Notes: generated by a model not told the origin, from the letters alone. A stretch of 43,713 bases of DNA from Streptomyces endocoffeicus (GCF_016741935.1 NZ_JAERRG010000053.1:1-43713); one strand, 5' to 3'; positions 1 through 8,955 are shown, counted from the first letter of the stretch. Program-made: numbers and translations.

Positions 1-41
1 TGAGCTCCTGCCGTGACGCCGGTCGGCGGCCACGGTCGCGG

Positions 42-722
42 TCACGGTGCGGGCGGAGTCGCCCGTACCAGGCCCGTCTGGTAGGCGATGACCACCAGTT
101 GGGCGCGGTCGCGGGCGCCCAGCTTCGTCATCGCGCGGTGGATGTGGGTACGCACGGTCAGCGGGCTGAGCGTGAGAACCTCGGCGATCTCGGTGTTGGA
201 CCGGCCCTCGGCGGCCAGGCCCATCACCTCGCGCTCGCGGACGGTGAGCTCCGACAGGCGCTGCGGGGGCGCGAGGTGGGCGTCGGGGGCCGGGGACATG
301 AGGAAGTTCGTGATGAGGGTGCGGGTCGCGGCGGGTGACAGCAGCGCCTCGCCGGAGGCCACCGTGCGCAGACCGGCCAGCAGGGTGTCGGCGGTGACGT
401 CCTTACCGAGGAAGCCACTGGCGCCGGCGCGCAGCGCCTGGGCGACGTAGTCCTCGGTCTCGAACGTCGTCAGGATGAGGACGCGGGTGGCGGCCAGCTC
501 CGGGGCGGCGCAGATCGCGGAGGTGGCGGCGAGACCGTCCGTACCCGGCATCCGGATGTCCATGAGGACGATGTCGGGTTGGTGGGCGCGGGTCAGCTCC
601 AGCGCCTCCGCACCGTCCGATGCCTCACCGACCACCGTCATGTCCTCGCAGGAGTCGATCAGGATCCGGAAGGTGGCCCGCAGCAAGGTCTGGTCGTCGG
701 CGAGCAGCACCCTGATGGTCAT
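42..722 (-). CDS. NarL/LuxR-family response regulator
   Basis: Two-component response regulator of 226 residues. The receiver domain spans about residues 3-120: acidic pocket Asp9/Asp10, phospho-acceptor Asp55 in VLMDIRMPG, Thr85/Thr86 and Lys107 in FLGKD. A LuxR-type helix-turn-helix follows at about 158-218 (LTVREREVMGLAAEG, then TVRTHIHRAMTKLGA). It should bind DNA when phosphorylated by the kinase encoded just upstream. Its ATG overlaps the kinase stop codon in an ATGA arrangement, so the two are probably translationally coupled. The order MMPL exporter, kinase, regulator on one strand suggests the system controls export or an envelope stress response, but the signal is unknown. Confidence 0.95.
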   Translation of the reverse strand: MTIRVLLADDQTLLRATFRILIDSCEDMTVVGEASDGAEALELTRAHQPDIVLMDIRMPGTDGLAATSAICAAPELAATRVLILTTFETEDYVAQALRAGASGFLGKDVTADTLLAGLRTVASGEALLSPAATRTLITNFLMSPAPDAHLAPPQRLSELTVREREVMGLAAEGRSNTEIAEVLTLSPLTVRTHIHRAMTKLGARDRAQLVVIAYQTGLVRATPPAP

Positions 723-2056
723 GACTCTTCTCCTCCGGCTGGGGCGTCTGTGGCGCCTACGGCCGCTTCGGGTGCTTCGGGCACTTCGGCCGCTTCGGGC
801 GCTTCCCGTACATCGGCTGCCGAGGGCTGGAGCGGCAGCGCGGTGGTGACCTCGAAGCCGCCCTCCGGACGGGGCCCCGCACAGAGTTCGCCGCCGATGG
901 TGCGGGCGCGTTCACGCATGCCCATGACGCCGAAGCCCCGGCCCGGCACGGCCTTGGCGGAATCGGCGGAATCGGTGGTGCCGGTGGTGTCGGCGGCGTC
1001 CGGGCCGTCGTTGCTGACCGTGATCAGCAGGCGTGATCCGGAGTAGGCCAGACGTACCTGTGCGGAGTCCACGTCGGCGTGCTTGGAGACGTTGGTGAGC
1101 GCCTCCTGCACGATCCGGAACGCGGTCAGGTCCACCCCGGGGGAGAGCGGGCGGGGCTCCCCTGTCGTGCTGACCGTGACGGCGAGCCCCGCGGACGCGC
1201 ACGCCGAGACCAGTTCGGGCAGTCGGGCGAGGCCTGGAGACGGCTCCAGCGACGCGGAGGCCGGGTCGTCGGTCTGGCGCAGGAGTCCCAGCGTGGCCTT
1301 CAGCTCGCGCAGCGCGGAGGACGTGGTGCCGGTCAGATCGGTGAGGATCTGCTTTGTCTGCTGCGGACTGGTGAGCGCGAGGTGGGCGGCCGTACCGGCC
1401 TGCGCGTTGGCCAGAGCCATGTGGTGGGCCACGACATCGTGCAGCTCGCGGGCGATGCGCATGCGCTCCTCGGTGACGCGCAGCCGTGCCTCCTCCTCCC
1501 GGGTGCGCTCGGCGTGTTCGGCACGGGCCTGCACCGATGCCAGGTAGGCGCGGCGCAGCCGGGTCATGTTGCCGGCGGCGAGCGGCAGCAGCAGCCAGAA
1601 GAAGGGGCCGATCGTCCGCAGCACCAGGGACAGACTGTCCATGGAGTCGGAGACCGCTGACGCGACCATCAGCGCCGCCATGACGGCGACACCGAAGACG
1701 CGTGTGGTCTTGCGGTCGGTGAGCGTGGCCAGCCAGTAGAGCGCCGCCATGACGGGTCCCAGCAGCAGCGGGGTCAGCAGATACCCCAGCGAGATCGCGA
1801 TCACGGTGCAGACCGCGGTCACGACGACCGCGGTGCGCGGATGGCTGCGGTACTTCAGCAGGGCGAGGCAGGACACACCCATGAGGGCGGTGGCGGTCCT
1901 GTCCTGGTCGGGTGGCTCGGCGCCGGGCATGGTGAGGTTGCTGCCGAGGGCCGCACAGCCCATCAGCGACAGGACCAGCACCACGTCGATGACGTGGGGG
2001 TAGCGGTCGGAGTACTGCTCGAAACGGTCCGTGTAACGCTCAAGGCTGGTGCTCAT
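719..2056 (-). CDS. Sensor histidine kinase, HisKA_3 (NarL-partner) type
   Basis: Membrane sensor kinase of 445 residues. The N-terminal half (about 20-165) holds several hydrophobic segments. It is followed by a coiled coil (about 172-200) and a HisKA_3 dimerisation motif with phospho-acceptor His206 in IARELHDVVAHHM. The HATPase domain has an N-box (QEALTNVSKHA, about 317-327) and a glycine-rich GRGFGVMGMRER box near 372-383. The frame is open further upstream, but the ATG at 2056 is preferred because GGAGAG lies 8 nt before it and the upstream residues are repeat-derived. The last 30 residues are an Ala/Glu/Pro low-complexity tail. It partners the overlapping response regulator. Confidence 0.93.
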   Translation of the reverse strand: MSTSLERYTDRFEQYSDRYPHVIDVVLVLSLMGCAALGSNLTMPGAEPPDQDRTATALMGVSCLALLKYRSHPRTAVVVTAVCTVIAISLGYLLTPLLLGPVMAALYWLATLTDRKTTRVFGVAVMAALMVASAVSDSMDSLSLVLRTIGPFFWLLLPLAAGNMTRLRRAYLASVQARAEHAERTREEEARLRVTEERMRIARELHDVVAHHMALANAQAGTAAHLALTSPQQTKQILTDLTGTTSSALRELKATLGLLRQTDDPASASLEPSPGLARLPELVSACASAGLAVTVSTTGEPRPLSPGVDLTAFRIVQEALTNVSKHADVDSAQVRLAYSGSRLLITVSNDGPDAADTTGTTDSADSAKAVPGRGFGVMGMRERARTIGGELCAGPRPEGGFEVTTALPLQPSAADVREAPEAAEVPEAPEAAVGATDAPAGGEES

Positions 2057-2072
2057 CGGCTGGGCTCTCCGC

Positions 2073-2215
2073 TCGGTGCTGTGGGCCATCGTGACCGATT
2101 CGGCGCCCTGTGGGCCACCGTGCCGGATTCGGTGCCCCGTGGGCCACCATGACGGATTCGGTACTCCGTAAGCCACCGTGACCGTTTCGGTGCTCCGTGG
2201 GCCACCGTGACCGTT
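2073..2215. repeat. Five tandem copies of a 29-bp unit between the MMPL and kinase genes
   Basis: Units begin at 2073, 2100, 2129, 2158 and 2187. The first is 27 bp and the other four are exactly 29 bp. Shared core is GTGGGCCACCGTGACCG with a few substitutions per copy. There is no spacer between units. The array fills most of the gap between the MMPL stop (2293) and the kinase start (2056). The role is unknown; it could be a regulator-binding array or a neutral minisatellite. Confidence 0.9.
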
Positions 2216-2292
2216 CCCCGCGCGGACGGCCGCCGGGGCCGCCCATGTCGTATGCCACGGGCGGCCCCGGTGGGGGCGGGTCGGGCCGTCGA

Positions 2293-4551
2293 TCAGCTGC
2301 GGGCCACTTCCAGGCCGGTCGTCCCGGCCGGTTCCGGGTCGGATCCCGGTCCCGACCCGGGTCCCGGTCCCGGTCCCGAATCCGGTCCCGATTCGGGCCG
2401 GCGGCCGAGCGCCTCGCCCTCCACGTCGACCTTGGGCAGCAGCCGGTCCAGCCACTTCGGCAGCCACCAGGCCCTGTCGCCGAGCAGGGCGAGCACGGCG
2501 GGCACGATCGCCATCCGTACGACGAAGGCGTCGAACAGGACGGCGGAGGCGAGCCCGAACCCGATCATCTTGACCATGGAGTCGCTCTCGCCGACGAACC
2601 CGGCGAACACCGCGATCATGATCAGCGCGGCGGCCACCACCACACGCGCGCTGTGCCGGAAGCCGGATGTGATCGCCTGGCCGGGCCGCTCGCCGTGGAC
2701 GTACGCCTCCCGCATCCGTGAGACGAGGAACACCTCGTAGTCCATGGCCAGGCCGAAGATGATGCCCACCAGGAAGATCGGCATCAGGCTCATGATCGGG
2801 CCGGTCTGCTCCACGCCCAGGAGTCCGGCGCCGTGGCCCTGCTGGAAGACGAGGACGACCACGCCGAGGGAGGCCAGCACCGACAGCAGGAAGCCGAGGG
2901 CCGCCTTCAGCGGGACGAACAGGGACCGGAAGACCACCAGCAGAAGCACGATCGCGAGGCCCACCACGACGACCAGGTAGGGGATCAGCGCGGACTGCAC
3001 CTTGTCCGAGATGTCGATGTTCAGCGCGGTACTGCCGGTGACCTCGAAGGTCGCCCCGGTCTCGGACTCGACCCCGGGCCGCTCGCCCCGAATGGTCGTG
3101 ACCAGGTCCTTGGTCCTTTCGTCGGTCGGCGCCGTGGACGGTACGACCTGGAAGACGGCCGTGTCACCGGCCGCGTTGAAACGGGCCGGGGAGACGGAGA
3201 CGACACCCTCGGTGCCGCCGATCTCCTTCGCGACCGTGTCGGCGGCGCCCTTCGGGTCGGTGCCCCCCTTCGCGTCCACGACGACGGTCAGTGGCCCGTT
3301 GAAGCCCGGCCCGAAGCCCTCGGCGAGCGCGTCGTAGGCCCTGCGTTCGGTGGTGGAGGTCGACTTGGCCTCGTCCCCGGGCATGCCGAGCTGCAGGTCC
3401 GTCATCGGCACCGCGAGGGCCCCGAGGCCCACCACGCCGAGCAGCAGCACGGGCAGCGGACGCCGCAGCACGAACCGCGCCCACCGGGTGCCGCCGTTGT
3501 TCTCGCTGTTCTCCTCGATACGGCCGCTCTTGCGGGCGCGCCGCCGGAGCACGGCGTTCGGCCAGAAGCCGAGGAACGCCGGGACCAGCGTCAGCGCGAC
3601 CAGTACGGCGACGACGACCGCGCCCGCCGCGGCCAGGCCCATCTTGGTGAGCATCGGGATGCCGACCACCGCGAGTCCGGCCAGCGCGATGACGACCGTA
3701 AGGCCGGCGAACACGACCGCGGAACCGGCCGTGCCGACCGCCAGACCGACCGCCTCTCGCGGCACCCGGCCCTTGGCCCGCTCCTCGCGGTAGCGGGAGA
3801 CGACGAACAGGGCGTAGTCGATGCCGACGGCGAGACCCAGCATCATCGCCAGGGTGCCGGTCGTCGTGGACAGTCCCAGCGCCTCGGACAGGGTCAGGAT
3901 GGTGGCCATGCTCACGCCGACACCGATGATGGCGGTCAGCAGCGGCAGTCCGGCGGCGGCCAGCGAACCGAAGGTGACCAGCAGCACGACGGCGGCTATC
4001 GCGACACCGATCACCTCGGCCGCACCGCCGGGCCCGCCACCGCCGTCCATCGCGCTTCCACCGGCCTCGACGGTCAGCCCGGAGCCCTGGGCCGTGTGGA
4101 TGGCCCGCTCCAGCTGGTTCTTGCTGGCGTCGGTGAGGTCGTTGGCGCCGACCTTGTAGGTGACCGTCGCGTACGCCGTCGTGCCGTCCTTGCTGACGGC
4201 CTTCGCCTGGAACGGATCGACGGCGCTCGCGACCTGGGCCCCGTCGCCCAGATTGGCCACGGTCTCCTCGACGGCCCGCCGGTTCTCGGTGGCGGTGACC
4301 TTCTCGCCGCTCGGCGCGACGAAGACGACCCGGGCGGTCGCGCCGTCGGCGGAGGCTCCGGGGAAGCGCTGCTCCATCAGGTCGAACGCCTTCTGGGACT
4401 CGATGCCCGGCATCGAGAACTCCTCGTCGGAAGCGCCCGAAGCCTTGAGCGCGCCCAGCCCGACGGCGGCCAGGACGGCCGCCCAGACCAGGGCGACGTA
4501 CCAGCGCCGCCGGAAGGCCAGACGGCCCACTTGGTAAAGGAATGTAGCCAC
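2293..4551 (-). CDS. MMPL/RND-family membrane transporter
   Basis: Member of the MMPL family of 752 residues, the usual length for actinobacterial lipid or antibiotic exporters. One transmembrane helix at about 18-36 is followed by a periplasmic porter domain and a bundle of five helices, and the whole pattern then repeats. Each bundle has the signature with the buried Asp: GLAVGIDYALFVVSRYREE in the first half and FGLAMDYEVFLVSRMRE in the second. The GTG at 4551 is chosen because GGAGA lies 9 nt upstream and MATFLYQVGRLAFRRRW is the common family start; an in-frame ATG at 4569 is the alternative. The C-terminus ends in a Gly-Pro-Ser tail. The kinase-regulator pair follows on the same strand. 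Substrate cannot be told. Confidence 0.93.
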   Translation of the reverse strand: MATFLYQVGRLAFRRRWYVALVWAAVLAAVGLGALKASGASDEEFSMPGIESQKAFDLMEQRFPGASADGATARVVFVAPSGEKVTATENRRAVEETVANLGDGAQVASAVDPFQAKAVSKDGTTAYATVTYKVGANDLTDASKNQLERAIHTAQGSGLTVEAGGSAMDGGGGPGGAAEVIGVAIAAVVLLVTFGSLAAAGLPLLTAIIGVGVSMATILTLSEALGLSTTTGTLAMMLGLAVGIDYALFVVSRYREERAKGRVPREAVGLAVGTAGSAVVFAGLTVVIALAGLAVVGIPMLTKMGLAAAGAVVVAVLVALTLVPAFLGFWPNAVLRRRARKSGRIEENSENNGGTRWARFVLRRPLPVLLLGVVGLGALAVPMTDLQLGMPGDEAKSTSTTERRAYDALAEGFGPGFNGPLTVVVDAKGGTDPKGAADTVAKEIGGTEGVVSVSPARFNAAGDTAVFQVVPSTAPTDERTKDLVTTIRGERPGVESETGATFEVTGSTALNIDISDKVQSALIPYLVVVVGLAIVLLLVVFRSLFVPLKAALGFLLSVLASLGVVVLVFQQGHGAGLLGVEQTGPIMSLMPIFLVGIIFGLAMDYEVFLVSRMREAYVHGERPGQAITSGFRHSARVVVAAALIMIAVFAGFVGESDSMVKMIGFGLASAVLFDAFVVRMAIVPAVLALLGDRAWWLPKWLDRLLPKVDVEGEALGRRPESGPDSGPGPGPGSGPGSDPEPAGTTGLEVARS

Positions 4552-4782
4552 GACAGGAGGTCTCCGCATCTGGTGCCGACTGTCCGCCCAGACTCTCCGG
4601 GAGCGGGCCGCCCTGTCGTCGTGCGCCTGCCGACATTTCGCGCTACTGAGAACGCAGTACACACCGGCCCATCGGGTCCGCCGCTGGTACGACGTACCCG
4701 CCCGGGACCTCGCTGAATTCCGTTTCCCGCGGCCCCTCCAGGGGAATGAGCAACGGCCGCGCCGCCGAGAACCGATACGGCA

Positions 4783-4850
4783 TTTCCAGCGTGCGTGATT
4801 TCCAACGTTTTCCAACGTGGGTGATTTCCAGCGTGCGTGATCGCGCACGC
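4783..4850. repeat. Repeated 16-bp motif and inverted repeat upstream of the MMPL gene
   Basis: TTTCCARCGTGSGTGA occurs at 4783, 4809 and 4825, with a shortened copy TTTCCAACG at 4799. The first and last copies sit in an identical 18-bp string. The last copy runs into a hairpin (GCGTGCG, 6-nt loop, CGCACGC; 4831-4850). It lies about 230-300 bp upstream of the MMPL start in an otherwise gene-free stretch (4552-4930), so it is a candidate regulator-binding array. A CGCACGCC-type simple repeat follows at 4846-4885. Confidence 0.75.
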
Positions 4851-4930
4851 CCGCACGTCCGCACGCCCGCACGCCCGCACACCCGGCGGGCGAAGGGCCC
4901 ACCGGGCGCGGGAGCGCGGAGTTCCGTGGC

Positions 4931-5533
4931 TTACGGGTGGTACTTTTCCTCGACCGTCTCGGCAGCGCCGGACTTGGCGTTCATGGTGACGCGGACGGTC
5001 ACGCTGTTGGTCTTCGCGGCCTTCTCCAGCTCCTCCACGGTGCACTTGGAGGTGCCGTAACCGTCGTCGCCGATGGACACGGTGCCGCCGTCGTCGGAGC
5101 AGATCGCGGCCGCGCCGAGGATCTGTGTGGCGTTGGAGATCAGGAACGCCTGCTCCATGCCGCCGCTCTCGGGCTTGATGGTCATCTTGCCGGGCGCGAG
5201 GTACTTCAGCGTGCCGACGTACATGCGGTGGTTCCCCGCGTTGGCGACGCCGCCCCCGGGGGAGGCGGACCCACCACCGTTGCCGCCACCCTTACCGCCA
5301 CCGTTGCCGTTGCCGTCGCCCTTGCCGCCGCCCTGGCCCTGCGAACCGGAGTTGTCCGAGGAGGAGCCGCTGGTGGGCTGCGCCGAGGCCGAGGAGCCGG
5401 AGGAGTCGGCCTTGGAGTCGTCCGGCCCACAGGCCGTGGCCCCCAGGCTCAGCGCCGCGGCCGCGACAAGGGCGGCGGCGATACGGCGGCCGGCGCGGCC
5501 GCGGAAGCGGTTGGTGGTGGTGGCGGTGTTCAT
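4931..5533 (-). CDS. Putative secreted lipoprotein of unknown function
   Basis: Protein of 200 residues. The start at 5533 has a GAGGT ribosome site 5-6 nt upstream. A basic N-terminus (RGRAGRR) and hydrophobic stretch (18-32) end at Cys35 in GATACGPDD, which looks like a lipobox although Ala rather than Leu sits at -3. A Ser- and Gly/Asn-rich flexible region (about 40-95) follows, then a folded domain with two Cys residues and alternating beta-type hydrophobics (MYVGTLKYLAPGKMTI...). It is not recognised beyond resembling small Streptomyces lipoproteins. No neighbour hints at function. Confidence 0.8.
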   Translation of the reverse strand: MNTATTTNRFRGRAGRRIAAALVAAAALSLGATACGPDDSKADSSGSSASAQPTSGSSSDNSGSQGQGGGKGDGNGNGGGKGGGNGGGSASPGGGVANAGNHRMYVGTLKYLAPGKMTIKPESGGMEQAFLISNATQILGAAAICSDDGGTVSIGDDGYGTSKCTVEELEKAAKTNSVTVRVTMNAKSGAAETVEEKYHP

Positions 5534-5683
5534 CGTGACCTCGCGTTGCTGTGTGCTGTCGTCTCGCTCCCGGACGACAATCAGCTTCGAAGATCGCGTT
5601 GGCGTTCCGCTAACGGACAACTAATACGGTTCGGCGGCAGCGCGACCCGTGGCCCCAAGGCCGGGTCCCGCCGAACCGGGGTC

Positions 5684-6583
5684 TCACACCGCGGCTGTCT
5701 TCGGGTAGTGCGGACGCAGGCTGGACATGAGGATGCGGTCGAGCAGCCGGTCGGGCAGCACCCGCGACAGGCGGGTGATCAGGGCCGCGTCACGGCCGAC
5801 GGTGTAGCGGGTGCGAGGCCTCCCGGCGGTCACGGCCTTCGCGATCACCCGGGCCGCGTCGTCGGCGGGCCTGCCACGTTGTATGTGGGTGGCGGAATGC
5901 GTGTTGGCCGCCTGGATCAGCCGTCCGTAGCGGTCCCGCTGCTCCGGCGGCATGGCGGCGGCCAGCCGGTTCGCGGTGGCGACGACCCGGTCCGACATCT
6001 CCGTACGGACCGCGCCGGGCTGGACGACCACCACCCGCACGCCCAGCGGCGCCAGTTCCCGGCGCAGCGAGTCGCTGACCGCCTCGAGGGCGAACTTCGT
6101 GCCCGCGTAGGGGCCGTACGTGGCCATGGCGACCCGCCCGCCGACCGAGCTGATGTTGACCACCCGGCCCGAGTGGCGCAGCAGCGCGGGCAGCAGCGCC
6201 TGGGTGACGGCGATATGGCCGAAGAGGTTGACCTCGAACTGCCGGCGCCACTCGCTCAACGGCAGCGCCTCGACAGGGGCGTTGATCTGGATGGCGGCAT
6301 TGTTCACCAGCGCCCGCAGCGCACCCGCCCGCGAGTCATCGTCGAGGCGCGAGGCCAGCCGCGCGATGTGGTCCGGCTGGGTGATGTCGAGGATGACCGG
6401 CTCGATGCCGTCCGCGCGCAGCGCGTCGGCGTCACTGTCGCGGCGGACTCCGGCGATGACGTGGAACCCACGGCGGGCCAGTTCGCGTGCGGACGCCGCG
6501 CCGATCCCGGTCGAGGCTCCCGTCACGACGACGCGTTCCCGAGGCTCCCGGGGCTCCCGAGGTTCCCGACCTTCAGATGACAT
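5684..6583 (-). CDS. Short-chain dehydrogenase/reductase (SDR)
   Basis: Classical SDR oxidoreductase of 299 residues. NAD(P)-binding TGASTGIG is at 21-28, NNAA at 94-97, and the catalytic triad is Ser146 with Tyr159-x3-Lys163. Substrate is unknown. The N-terminus carries a short REPREPREPRER repeat from a 9-bp DNA repeat. Start 6583 is supported by a promoter: TTGACA, 17-bp spacer, TACCGT just upstream. The gene is divergent from a TetR regulator, and its start codon lies inside one of two TGACANTGTCA operators, so repression by that TetR is likely. Confidence 0.93.
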   Translation of the reverse strand: MSSEGREPREPREPRERVVVTGASTGIGAASARELARRGFHVIAGVRRDSDADALRADGIEPVILDITQPDHIARLASRLDDDSRAGALRALVNNAAIQINAPVEALPLSEWRRQFEVNLFGHIAVTQALLPALLRHSGRVVNISSVGGRVAMATYGPYAGTKFALEAVSDSLRRELAPLGVRVVVVQPGAVRTEMSDRVVATANRLAAAMPPEQRDRYGRLIQAANTHSATHIQRGRPADDAARVIAKAVTAGRPRTRYTVGRDAALITRLSRVLPDRLLDRILMSSLRPHYPKTAAV

Positions 6584-6625
6584 TGTCACCTGAACGACGG
6601 TAGCCACGTCAGGTGACACTGTCAA
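6578..6625. promoter_or_regulatory. Divergent SDR/tetR promoter with paired TetR operators
   Basis: Two 11-bp palindromes, TGACATTGTCA (6578-6588) and TGACACTGTCA (6614-6624), lie in the SDR/tetR gap. With flanks they form a larger inverted repeat (TGACATTGTCACCTGA facing TCAGGTGACACTGTCA, 15 of 16 paired). The SDR promoter on the minus strand has its -35 TTGACA at 6625-6620 and -10 TACCGT at 6602-6597, spaced 17 bp. One operator overlaps the -35; the other covers the SDR start codon. A possible tetR -10, TAAGAT, sits at 6629-6634. Confidence 0.8.
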
Positions 6626-6641
6626 CAGTAAGATGGTCGGC

Positions 6642-7223
6642 ATGATCTGTCGCGTGGAATCAGCAGCCGCGACCCGCCGCGCTCTGCTGGACGCGGCCGC
6701 TGAGCTGCTGGACATCGGTGGTCCGGACGCCGTGACGCTGCGCGCGGTCGGGGCGCGCGCGGGGGTCAGCCGCGGAGCGCCGTACCGGCACTTCGCCAAC
6801 AAGGACAGCCTGCTGACCGCCGTCGCCGCCGAGGCATGGGACCGGCTCGGGGATCAGCTGCGGATCCTGCGCGCCGACCCCCAGTTGCCCCCGGCCGAGA
6901 AGCTGCGCCACGCGCTCGCCGCGCTGATGACGGTCGGCCGTCGTCAGCCGCACCTGTACCGCATGATGTTCAGCTCACCGGCCGGCGACCCGGCCGCGAT
7001 CCACGCGGCGGAACGCACCCAGGACGAGTTCCTCGCCATCGTCGGTGACCTGGTCGGCGAAAAGCACGCCCGGCGATTCGCGGCGCTGCTGCTGACCAGC
7101 ACGCACGGCATGACGGGCATGGAGGCCAGCGGGCACCTCCCCGCGGAGAAGTGGCACGTTTCGGCCGAGGAACTCGTCTCGACCCTGGTGTCCATGATCG
7201 GCAATCAGACCCGAAGCGAATAG
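6642..7223 (+). CDS. TetR/AcrR-family repressor
   Basis: TetR-type regulator of 193 residues. The N-terminal helix-turn-helix (about 10-55) includes AVTLRAVGARAGVSRGAPYRHF; the C-terminal ligand domain resembles the TetR_C_33/WHG-type fold. Two in-frame ATGs exist, at 6633 and 6642. The second is preferred because TAAGAT at 6629-6634 would give a leaderless transcript starting near it; neither has a clear ribosome site. Placement and the palindromes suggest it represses itself and the divergent SDR gene. The ligand is unknown. Confidence 0.9.
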   Translation: MICRVESAAATRRALLDAAAELLDIGGPDAVTLRAVGARAGVSRGAPYRHFANKDSLLTAVAAEAWDRLGDQLRILRADPQLPPAEKLRHALAALMTVGRRQPHLYRMMFSSPAGDPAAIHAAERTQDEFLAIVGDLVGEKHARRFAALLLTSTHGMTGMEASGHLPAEKWHVSAEELVSTLVSMIGNQTRSE

Positions 7224-7379
7224 CGGCGCATGAGAGCCGCCGGCTGACCGAAGGCGGCCAAGGGTCGGCCGAATTGTCTGTGGCGCGACGGAACTTAATG
7301 AGCTGAGCGTTGAGGCATCCCCCCCATTGTGCGAAGCGACATTTTATGGCCCCTTCCAGAGGCCGATACGGTCGGATTC

Positions 7380-8831
7380 ATGGAGTGGAATTTTCTGACA
7401 GCCGAAAAACTCGCGGCCGCCTTGCGTGCCGGTGAAGTGACCTCGGCGGAACTGACCGACGAGGCGATCGCCCGTATTGAGCGGGACGACAAGGCGATCA
7501 ACGCGATCTGTGTACCGGACTTCGACCGTGCGCGGGCCGCCGCGCGCGATGCCGACCAGGCGCGCGCCCGCGGTGAGGACCGGCCGCTGCTCGGCATTCC
7601 GGTGACGGTCAAGGAGTCCTACAACATCGCCGGGCTGCCCACGACCTGGGGCATGCCGCCACACCGGAACTACCTGCCGGCCGAGGACGCGGTGCAGGTC
7701 TCGCGCCTCAGGGCCGCGGGCGCGGTGGTGCTCGGTAAGACCAACGTGCCCATGGGGCTGCAAGACATACAGAGCTTCAACGAGATCCACGGCACCACCA
7801 ACAACCCGTGGGATCACGGTCGTACGCCGGGTGGATCCTCCGGCGGATCAGCGGCGGCCCTGGCGTCCGGCTTCGGCGCGCTGTCCATCGGCTCCGACAT
7901 CGCCGGTTCATTGCGCACCCCCGCGCATTTCTGCGGCATCTACGCACACAAGCCGACACTCGGGCTGGTGGCGAACCGCGGCATGGTCCCGCCGACCGCA
8001 CCGGCCTTGCCGACCGAACTCGACCTCGCCGTCGTCGGCCCGATGGCGCGCACCGCCCGCGACCTCACGCTCCTGCTCGACGTCATGGCCGGACCTGACC
8101 CGCTGACCCTCGGCGTGGCGCACGACGTGACGCTGCCGCCCGCACGCCACGAGCGACTCCGCGACTTCCGGGTCCTGGTCCTCGACGATCACCCGCTCAT
8201 CCCGACCGGCTCCGCTGTGCGGGCGGGCGTACACCGCGTGGCCGACGCGCTCGCCGACGGCGGCGCCCGCGTCGAACGCCACAGCCCGCTCCTGCCGGAC
8301 CTGAGCGAAGCCGCGGTGCTCTACACGCAGTTGCTGTTTTCGGGCTTCAGCGGGAGTTTTCCCCTCGAAGCGTACGAGCGGCTGCGGACCCTCGCCGCCG
8401 GACTGGGCGCGGACGACCGGAGTCTCGACGCCGCGCTGCTGCGCGGCATGGCGTTCAGCCACCGCGACTGGATCGAGGCGGACAGCCGTCGCCAGCTCCA
8501 CCGCCACGGCTGGCGGCGGCTCTTCGCCGAGTTCGACGCCGTGGTGTGTCCCATCACGCCCACTCCCGCGTTCCCGCACGACCACAACCCCGATCTGAGG
8601 GAACGCCGGATCGACATCGACGGCGTCGAGTACCCGTACCTCGACCAGCTCGTCTGGGCCGGCCTGGCCACCATGCCCGGCCTGCCCGCCACCGCCGTAC
8701 CAGCGGGCCGGTCCCCCGCGGGCCTGCCGGTGGGAGTGCAGCTCATCGGCCCGATGTACGAGGACCGCACCCCGCTGCGACTGGCCGAACTGCTCGAGCA
8801 GAAGATCGGCGGCTTCCAGGCACCGAAGTAG
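7380..8831 (+). CDS. Amidase (amidase-signature family)
   Basis: Amidase-signature hydrolase of 483 residues, normal length. The Ser-cisSer-Lys triad is complete: Lys78 in VTVKESYN, cis-Ser153 in GGSSGGSAAA, and nucleophile Ser177 in GSDIAGSLR, with the usual 24-residue spacing. It should hydrolyse a carboxamide in the cytoplasm; no signal peptide is seen. Start 7380 (MEWNFLTAEKLAAALRAGEV) matches the common family N-terminus, although the ribosome site is weak; a GTG at 7329 would add 17 residues. It is a single gene between the TetR gene and a secreted protein. Confidence 0.92.
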   Translation: MEWNFLTAEKLAAALRAGEVTSAELTDEAIARIERDDKAINAICVPDFDRARAAARDADQARARGEDRPLLGIPVTVKESYNIAGLPTTWGMPPHRNYLPAEDAVQVSRLRAAGAVVLGKTNVPMGLQDIQSFNEIHGTTNNPWDHGRTPGGSSGGSAAALASGFGALSIGSDIAGSLRTPAHFCGIYAHKPTLGLVANRGMVPPTAPALPTELDLAVVGPMARTARDLTLLLDVMAGPDPLTLGVAHDVTLPPARHERLRDFRVLVLDDHPLIPTGSAVRAGVHRVADALADGGARVERHSPLLPDLSEAAVLYTQLLFSGFSGSFPLEAYERLRTLAAGLGADDRSLDAALLRGMAFSHRDWIEADSRRQLHRHGWRRLFAEFDAVVCPITPTPAFPHDHNPDLRERRIDIDGVEYPYLDQLVWAGLATMPGLPATAVPAGRSPAGLPVGVQLIGPMYEDRTPLRLAELLEQKIGGFQAPK

Positions 8832-8925
8832 AGCCGACCATGCCCAACCGTAGGCGGCCGGCGGCCGGTGGGGCAGTTGTCCGGTCCGACCGGGTGACGC
8901 CGCGCGCGAACGGGTGATTCAGGTG

Positions 8926-8955
8926 CTTTTCCTGTTTCCAGATGGAAAGGAAAAG
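8926..8955. promoter_or_regulatory. Interrupted palindrome in the leader of the secreted-protein gene
   Basis: CTTTTCC then TTTCCA on the left pair with TGGAAA and GGAAAAG on the right, leaving a TG bulge and a 2-nt centre. It is unusually AT-rich for this DNA and lies about 46-75 nt before the ATG at 9002. It could be an operator or an mRNA hairpin. Confidence 0.5.

Noticed and set aside
2073..2215. CRISPR array
   Set aside because: Units of 29 bp are directly tandem, with no spacers and no cas genes nearby.
2833..4716. Long plus-strand open frame (627 codons) opposite the MMPL gene
   Set aside because: Arg/Gly/Asp/Gln-rich translation without domains; it is a high-GC antisense shadow of a clear transporter.
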